Shown piece by piece: positions 58,771-64,000 of a stretch of 64,000 nucleotides of DNA. A program made the translations under genes and the position numbers. The stretch is taken from positions 124,001 through 188,000 of the forward strand of contig JAVEDU010000081.1 of NCBI GenBank assembly GCA_030840805.1. The letters run 5' to 3'. The first letter of the stretch is position 1. Every line of letters starts with the position of its first letter. Origin of the DNA: Actinomycetota bacterium. Lineage in GTDB: Bacteria; Actinomycetota; Actinomycetes; Mycobacteriales; HKI-0501. A model generated the notes under the pieces. It was not told the origin of the DNA and did no database searches. It was given only the letters and a program-made list of their open reading frames with translations.

Positions 58771-58869
58771 TTTTGCTCGGCGTTGGTTCAGCGTGCCGCA
58801 CCGTGAGGCGTCGGCGCAGGCGTATCGCCCGGACGGTCCACATCGGACGGGCGGAGACGGGAGAGTGCT

Positions 58870-60003
58870 GTGGCCAAGCAACGACACGCCGAGATCGCGG
58901 GCGCCGGGCTCGCGGGATTGACGGTCGCGTCCGTCCTCGCCCAGAGCGGCTGGACGGTCCGGGTGCACGAGAAGGGCGCCGAGCTCCGCGAGATCGGCGC
59001 CGGCATCTTCCTCTGGGAGAACGCACTGCGGGCCCTGGAGTCGATCGGCGCGTACGACGCGGTGACGTCCACCGCGGAACGGGTGCAGAGCCCCGAGCTG
59101 CGCGACCACCGCAACCGCCTGCTGCAGCGCGAGTGGCTGCGGCACGGTCGCCTGTTCACGGTCGCCCGCCGTCACCTGCACAAGTCGCTCGTGGAGAACG
59201 CTCTCGCCTCCGGTGTGGAGATCCAGACGAACTCCGCGGTGGCCGGGGCGACCCCGGCGGGTGCCCTGCAGCTCGCGGACGGCACCGTGCACGAGGCGGA
59301 CCTGGTCATCGGCGCGGACGGCGTGTACTCGAAGGTCCGCGATTCGCTGGGCCTGGCCAAGTCCGTGCGCGACCTGGGGGACGGCTGCGGCCGGCACCTG
59401 ATCCCGCGTACCGCCGACGACCCGGTCGGCACCACGTACGAGGCGTGGAGCGGCGGGCGGCGGATCGGCGTCGTCCCGTGCTCGCCGGAGGAGACGTACA
59501 TCTTCCTGTGCTGCCCCGAGTCCGATGTGGATGGCACCGACCAGAAGCCGTTCAACCGGCAGACCTGGGTGGACACGTTCCCGGACTTCCGCTCGCAGCT
59601 CGAGCGCATCCCGGACGACGGCGAGGGCCGGTGGGCGTCCTTCTACGACGTCGAGGCGTTCGCCTGGCACAAGGGGAAGGTCGCGATCCTCGGCGATGCC
59701 GCCCACGCGATGTCCCCGAACCTCGGCCAGGCCGCCTGCGTCGCGATGACGAACGCGGTCGCGCTCGGGCAGGCGCTGAAGGTGCACGACGTGGACCGTG
59801 CGCTGGACGTCTGGCAGGAGAGCGAGCGCCCGATGGTCACCCGCGTCCAGCGGTACTCCCGGTTCTACGGCCGGGTCGGCACCCGCTGGCCGTCCAACCT
59901 GCTCGACGTGCGCTCCGGCTTCATCTGGGCTCTCGGCAAGTCCGCTCCGGTACAGAAGCGGATCAACTTCGCCGCCGAGTACTTCCCGTCCATCACCCGC
60001 TAG
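58870..60003 (+). CDS. FAD-dependent aromatic-type monooxygenase
   Basis: This 377-residue flavoprotein of the PHBH-like class has the N-terminal dinucleotide motif AEIAGAGLAGLTVASVLAQ (GxGxxG) and the second FAD-binding motif VAILGDAAHAMSPNLGQAACVAMTNAVAL. The middle ADLVIGADGVYSKVR is the class-A motif DG. Such enzymes hydroxylate aromatic or heterocyclic rings using NAD(P)H. It heads a catabolic operon with a binding protein, amidohydrolase and ABC ATPase, which hints at an N-heterocycle or amide substrate. Start GTG with GGGAG upstream. Confidence 0.88.
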   Translation: MAKQRHAEIAGAGLAGLTVASVLAQSGWTVRVHEKGAELREIGAGIFLWENALRALESIGAYDAVTSTAERVQSPELRDHRNRLLQREWLRHGRLFTVARRHLHKSLVENALASGVEIQTNSAVAGATPAGALQLADGTVHEADLVIGADGVYSKVRDSLGLAKSVRDLGDGCGRHLIPRTADDPVGTTYEAWSGGRRIGVVPCSPEETYIFLCCPESDVDGTDQKPFNRQTWVDTFPDFRSQLERIPDDGEGRWASFYDVEAFAWHKGKVAILGDAAHAMSPNLGQAACVAMTNAVALGQALKVHDVDRALDVWQESERPMVTRVQRYSRFYGRVGTRWPSNLLDVRSGFIWALGKSAPVQKRINFAAEYFPSITR

Positions 60004-60040
60004 GCCCCGCCGTTCACCCCCAGGAAGGTCGGATCACGCC

Positions 60041-61198
60041 ATGGCACGACGTAGCAGACTGATGGGCGCCACCGGTGCCCTGTTCTCCCTCGTGGCCCTC
60101 GCCGCGTGCGGCAGCTCGGGCGGTGGCTCGAAGACGGCCGTCGCAGACGAGACCGCCGACTGGACCATCCCGGCCACGTTCATCGACTGTCAGGCGAAGG
60201 GGATCGAGCGCGGCTGTATCGGCAAGGGCGTGGAGGACACGTACACGCCGCTGGCCAAGTCCGACCTCACCAAGCCGTGGAAGATCTGCGTCACGGTGCC
60301 CCACCTCAAGGACGAGATCTGGGTGGCGGTGAACTACGGCGTCACCGCCGAGAGCCGCCGTCTCGGGGTGGACATGCAGTTCCACGACGCCGGCGGGTAC
60401 ACCGAGGTGACCAACCAGGTCAGCCAGATCGAGAACTGCGTCTCCGACGGCGCCGACGCGATCATCATCGGCGCGATCAGCCAGGACTCCCTGAACCCGG
60501 CGCTCGACGCGGCCGTCGCCAAGGGCGTCGTCGTGATCGACGCGGGCAACGGCGTGACGTCCGAGAAGGTCCAGGGCCGCGCGGTCGTCGACTACTACGA
60601 CATGGGCAAGGCCGTCGGGGACAACCTCGTCGCGCAGGGCAAGCCCATGCGCGTGGCTCTCCTGCCCGGTCCGGCGGGCGCGGGCTGGGCCGAGCGGTCC
60701 GCCAAGGGCTTCAAGGACGCCGTCGCCGACAGCTCCGTCAAGATCGTCGACACGAAGTACGGCGAGACGGGCAAGGAGGTCCAGCTCCGGCTGGTCGAGG
60801 ACACCCTGGCGAGCCACAAGGACCTCGACGCGCTCGTCGGCACCGCGGTGACGGTGGATGTCGCGCAGACCGTGCTTGCCGAGCGTGGGCAGACCGACAA
60901 GGTCAGCCTGTACGGCACGTACATCAACCCCACCACGCTCGAGCTGATCAAGGGCGGTCGGGCGGTCTGTGCCCCGACCGAGCAGCCGGTGATGACGTTC
61001 CGGATCGCGGTCGACAACGCGGTGCGGCTGCTGGAGAAGAAGCCCATCAAGGAGGGCTACGAGCGCAACTCTCCGAAGCCGCTGCTGGCCTGCGGTGAGA
61101 AGGCGGGCGACGCGGCGAACCTCGACACGTTCGACGCGTCGACCAGCTTCGCGCCCAAGGGCTGGAAGCCGGTGACGACCGTCAAGCCCAGCAAGTAA
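60041..61198 (+). CDS. Periplasmic-type substrate-binding lipoprotein (sugar/TorT-like)
   Basis: This 385-residue lipoprotein has lipobox ALAAC (Cys23) and a sugar-binding-type type 1 PBP fold (AVNYGVTAESRRLGVDMQFHDAGGYTEVTNQVSQIENCVSDGADAIIIGAI; AAVAKGVVVIDAGN; VALLPGPAGAGWAERSAKGFKDAV). It is most like TMAO-sensing TorT and related receptors rather than classic ribose binders. It is encoded 37 nt after the monooxygenase and before an amidohydrolase and a ribose-type ATPase, so it is probably the receptor of that ABC importer. Confidence 0.87.
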   Translation: MARRSRLMGATGALFSLVALAACGSSGGGSKTAVADETADWTIPATFIDCQAKGIERGCIGKGVEDTYTPLAKSDLTKPWKICVTVPHLKDEIWVAVNYGVTAESRRLGVDMQFHDAGGYTEVTNQVSQIENCVSDGADAIIIGAISQDSLNPALDAAVAKGVVVIDAGNGVTSEKVQGRAVVDYYDMGKAVGDNLVAQGKPMRVALLPGPAGAGWAERSAKGFKDAVADSSVKIVDTKYGETGKEVQLRLVEDTLASHKDLDALVGTAVTVDVAQTVLAERGQTDKVSLYGTYINPTTLELIKGGRAVCAPTEQPVMTFRIAVDNAVRLLEKKPIKEGYERNSPKPLLACGEKAGDAANLDTFDASTSFAPKGWKPVTTVKPSK

Positions 61199-61224
61199 TC
61201 CCCCCAGTTCGAGGAGAGGCCTGC

Positions 61225-62874
61225 ATGAACACGATCGCGCTGGTCGGTCGAGTGATCACGGTGAGCGGCTCGTCCGACGCCTCCGCGGTGCTCGTGCGGG
61301 ACGGCAGGATCGAGGCCGTGGGCGGCGACGAGGTCGTCGCCCACGCCCGGTCCGCCGGTATCCCCGTGCGGGACGTCGGGGACCGGGCGATCCTGCCCGG
61401 CTTCGTCGACCCGCACGTCCACTTCGAGCACTACGCGGTGGGTCGCGGCCGCGGGGTGGACTGCCGGGTGCCGGGGTGCAAGACGATCTCGGACGTACTG
61501 GACAACCTCAGCGACGGGCTGAGCAAGGCCGCCGAGTCGGGCTGGCTGATCGGCTACGGCAACCTGTTCTTCGACCAGAAGCTCGCCGAGCGGCGGCTGC
61601 CCACCCGGCACGAGCTGGACCGGGTGAGCGAACGGATCCCGATCGTCCTCCACTGCGGTGGTCACACCTCGGTGCTCAACACCCGGGCCCTGGAGCTCGC
61701 CGGCGTGGAGCGGTTCCTCGCCGGTGGCGCCGCCGGGCTGTGGGGGAGCCCGGTCGTGGAGGTCGACGCGCACGGTTCGCCGACCGGCGTGGTCGGGGAG
61801 ATCGACGGCCTGCTGCCGATCCCGCCGCTCGACCCGGCCGACGTCCGCACGCACATGGAGTCGACCTACCGCGAGCTGTTCACGACGTACGGCGTCACGA
61901 CGTTCGGCGAGATGGTCGGGTCACTGGCCAGTGTGGACATCCTCGACGAGCTGATCTCCACAGGCCGGATCCCGGCCCGTGCCGTCATGTACGGCATGGT
62001 GCCGTCGATCCTGCCGCTCGAGGAGGCCTGCGCCTGGGCCGCCTCGTACCGCAGCGGTGCCGGACCGGACCTGCTGTCCGCTGCGGGCGTGAAGCTGTTC
62101 GCCGACGGAGGGTACTCGGCCCGCAACGCCGCGAGCCGCACGCCGTACGTCCGCGAGCACGCGCCCCGCGCGGGGTACCGCGGGAAGCTCAACCTGACGC
62201 AGGGTGCGATCCTCGACGCGGTGCACGCGACGCGGCGGCACGACGTCCACCTCGCGGTGCACGCCAACGGCACCCGGGCGCAGGACGAGGTCGTCTCCGC
62301 GCTGCTCTCGCTGGAGAACCCGCACGCGCACCGTCCGGTCCGGATCGAGCACGCGGGCAACATCCTCGGGTCGCGGGCGGACCTCGCCGACTGGCGGCGG
62401 GCCAACGTGACGCCGGTGGTGCAGCCGGGCTTCCTCTATAACTTCGTCGGCGACTTCGTGCCGATGCTGCTCGGCGACGCCGGGACGACGGGCCGTCTGC
62501 CGCTGCGCTCGATGCTCGACGACGGGGTCATCCCGGTGGCGAGCACCGACGTCGGCCTCGGCGCCGAGGAAGAGCAGTCCAACCCGCTGTTCTCCATCTG
62601 GGAGTGTGCGGCCCGGGAGAGCTACTGGGGCCGGGTCATCGAGGAGGAGGAGAGCATCGGGTTCGCCCAGGCGCTGCGGCTCCACACGCTCGAGGCGGCG
62701 CGCGCGCTCGGGGTGGACGATCGCGTCGGCTCGGTGGAGCCGGGCAAGTACGCCGACCTCGTCGTGCTGGACCGCGACCCGCGCACGGTTCCGCTCGCGA
62801 CGCTGCGGGAGGTACAGGTCGACTCGGTGTACCTGGCCGGCCGCGAGGTGCACCACCGGGACGGCTCGGCGTGA
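61225..62874 (+). CDS. Amidohydrolase (YtcJ-like)
   Basis: This 549-residue metal-dependent hydrolase has the N-terminal PGFVDPHVHFEHY (metal-ligand HxH), TPVVQPGFLYNF, the conserved VASTDVGLGAEEEQSNPLFSIWECAARESY near the second metal site, and the C-terminal GSVEPGKYADLVVLDRDP typical of amidohydrolases. It likely acts on a cyclic amide or exocyclic amine in the same pathway as the monooxygenase. It overlaps the ATPase start (GTGA). Confidence 0.88.
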   Translation: MNTIALVGRVITVSGSSDASAVLVRDGRIEAVGGDEVVAHARSAGIPVRDVGDRAILPGFVDPHVHFEHYAVGRGRGVDCRVPGCKTISDVLDNLSDGLSKAAESGWLIGYGNLFFDQKLAERRLPTRHELDRVSERIPIVLHCGGHTSVLNTRALELAGVERFLAGGAAGLWGSPVVEVDAHGSPTGVVGEIDGLLPIPPLDPADVRTHMESTYRELFTTYGVTTFGEMVGSLASVDILDELISTGRIPARAVMYGMVPSILPLEEACAWAASYRSGAGPDLLSAAGVKLFADGGYSARNAASRTPYVREHAPRAGYRGKLNLTQGAILDAVHATRRHDVHLAVHANGTRAQDEVVSALLSLENPHAHRPVRIEHAGNILGSRADLADWRRANVTPVVQPGFLYNFVGDFVPMLLGDAGTTGRLPLRSMLDDGVIPVASTDVGLGAEEEQSNPLFSIWECAARESYWGRVIEEEESIGFAQALRLHTLEAARALGVDDRVGSVEPGKYADLVVLDRDPRTVPLATLREVQVDSVYLAGREVHHRDGSA

Positions 62875-64000
62875 CCGCATTGCTGCGGGTCGAGTCGCTG
62901 ACCAAGCAGTTCCCCGGCGTGCTCGCGCTCTCCGACGTGACCCTCGAGGTCGACCCCGGCGAGGTGCACGTCCTGCTGGGGGAGAACGGCGCCGGCAAGT
63001 CGACGCTCATCAAGATGCTGGCCGGGCTGTACACGCCCAGCTCGGGTCGGATCGTCCTGAGCGGACAGGAGGTGTCCTTCGCGACGCCCCGGGACGCCCG
63101 GGAGGCCGGGATCAGCACGGTGTTCCAGGAGCTGAGCCTGGTACCGACGCTGAGCGTGGCCGAGAACCTCTACCTGGGACGGTTGCCGTCCGTCGGCGGG
63201 CTCGTCGCGCGCCGTCGGCTCCGGGAGCTGGCGCGGACCGCGCTGGACCGGGTCGGGGCCGACATCCGGCTGAACGCCCGCGTCTCCACGCTGCCGCGGT
63301 CGGCCCAGCAGCTCGTGGAGATCGCCAAGGGACTCATCGGGGATGCCCGGCTGCTGATCCTCGACGAGCCCACCGCCTCGCTCGGCGACCGGGAGAGCGA
63401 CCGGCTGCTGGAGCTCGTCCAGACCCTCTCCGGGCACGGGCTCGGGATCATCTACATCACCCACCGGATGCGGGAGATCCCGCGCGTCGGACACCAGGTC
63501 ACCGTGCTCCGGGACGGCCGTCGCGTCGAGACCCTCCCGGTCACCGGCACCGGTGAGGACCGTCTGGTGGAGCTGATGACCGGACGTGCGCAGGAGGACC
63601 TGTACCCGTCCCTGTCCCGCACTCCCGGGGCCGAGCTCCTGGCGTTGCGCAATGTGGAGGGTCCCGAGCTGCACGACGTGTCGATCGCCGTGCGAGCCGG
63701 CGAGGTCGTCGGGATCGCGGGGCTGCTCGGCTCCGGCAAGTCGTCCGTCGGGCGTACCTGCTTCGGCCTCGACCCGCTCCAGTCCGGATCGGTCGAGATC
63801 GCCGGGAAGCCGGTCAAGCGGCTCGGGCCGGCATCCGCGATCCGCCGCGGCGTCGTGTACTACCCGTCCGACCGGCGGAACCAGGGGCTGGCGCTGTGCC
63901 GGCCGCTGTACGCCAACATCACGCTCGGCAGCCTGCGGGACGCGTCCGCCAGCACGTTCGGGTTCGTCAACCGGCGCCGGGAGAGGTCGGTGTCCATGTC
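62871..64000 (+). CDS. Sugar-type ABC transporter ATP-binding protein (3' end outside window)
   Basis: The visible 376 residues hold the first ATPase domain (Walker A GENGAGKST, ribose-type signature LPRSAQQLVEIAKGL, Walker B LLILDEPTA) and the start of a second (VVGIAGLLGSGKSSVGR; YYPSDRRNQGL). This is the RbsA-like double layout of about 500 residues. Permease genes are expected beyond the end. The gene starts at GTG overlapping the amidohydrolase stop, completing the import/catabolism operon. Confidence 0.9.
   Translation, partial: MTALLRVESLTKQFPGVLALSDVTLEVDPGEVHVLLGENGAGKSTLIKMLAGLYTPSSGRIVLSGQEVSFATPRDAREAGISTVFQELSLVPTLSVAENLYLGRLPSVGGLVARRRLRELARTALDRVGADIRLNARVSTLPRSAQQLVEIAKGLIGDARLLILDEPTASLGDRESDRLLELVQTLSGHGLGIIYITHRMREIPRVGHQVTVLRDGRRVETLPVTGTGEDRLVELMTGRAQEDLYPSLSRTPGAELLALRNVEGPELHDVSIAVRAGEVVGIAGLLGSGKSSVGRTCFGLDPLQSGSVEIAGKPVKRLGPASAIRRGVVYYPSDRRNQGLALCRPLYANITLGSLRDASASTFGFVNRRRERSVSM

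Overview
The window is very G+C-rich, with frequent GTG starts and stop/start overlaps (ATGA, GTGA). Its gene order (hrcA-dnaJ2-rsmE, phoH-ybeY-corC-cda-era, recO-uppS, smtB-zur, glyS, dusB, ppdK, dgt, dnaG) is the conserved chromosomal backbone of mycobacteria and relatives. I infer a high-GC actinobacterium, probably Pseudonocardiales-like; the genus cannot be fixed from the sequence alone.

1-13.8 kb: a CIRCE-controlled hrcA-dnaJ heat-shock unit, RNA/ribosome maintenance genes (rsmE, phoH, ybeY, era), recO and uppS. Inserted on the minus strand are a secreted-type esterase and a small operon pairing a protealysin-like M4 protease with an emfourin-like inhibitor and a tiny membrane protein.

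13.4-22.2 kb: two vitamin/metal systems. The first is an ECF-type thiamine or pyrimidine-precursor importer (T component, double ATPase, YkoE-like S component) behind a TPP riboswitch whose ribosome site sits in a hairpin, with a convergent YkoF-like thiamine-binding gene. The second is a zinc block: znuA-znuC-znuB-smtB-zur in one overlapping minus-strand operon with a candidate Zur site on its promoter, convergent with a DUF318 permease/TIGR03943 pair.

22.2-37.5 kb: housekeeping genes (glyS, dusB, ppdK, dgt, dnaG), a LutABC lactate-oxidation operon, a rhodanese, an M23 peptidase and small membrane proteins.

37.6-51.4 kb: a complete actinomycete integrative and conjugative element (AICE) inserted in tRNA-Asn(GTT), bounded by a 36-bp direct repeat. 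One long minus-strand operon carries the FtsK/TraB translocase, three tandem DUF6197 paralogues, a sigma-like HTH protein, a SprT-like metalloprotein, two zinc-ribbon proteins, a rolling-circle Rep, Xis and integrase. Divergently on the plus strand lies a cargo operon: XRE regulator, CutA-like protein, and a lower-GC 546-aa protein with a PD-(D/E)XK nuclease domain. The regulator is preceded by six GGAC-N6-GTCC-type half-palindromes at 21-23 bp spacing. This cargo/operator block is the best candidate here for an undescribed (possibly defence) system. Just outside the right att site lies the C-terminal remnant of a second, related integrase, which indicates an older insertion at the same tRNA.

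51.4-64 kb: accessory chromosome. It holds a secreted small protein, a frameshifted SRPBCC gene, a GAF-EAL c-di-GMP phosphodiesterase, a FrnE-like oxidoreductase, GNAT, VOC and MFS genes, and a plus-strand catabolic/uptake operon (FAD monooxygenase, lipoprotein binding protein, amidohydrolase, sugar-type ABC ATPase) that runs off the window end.
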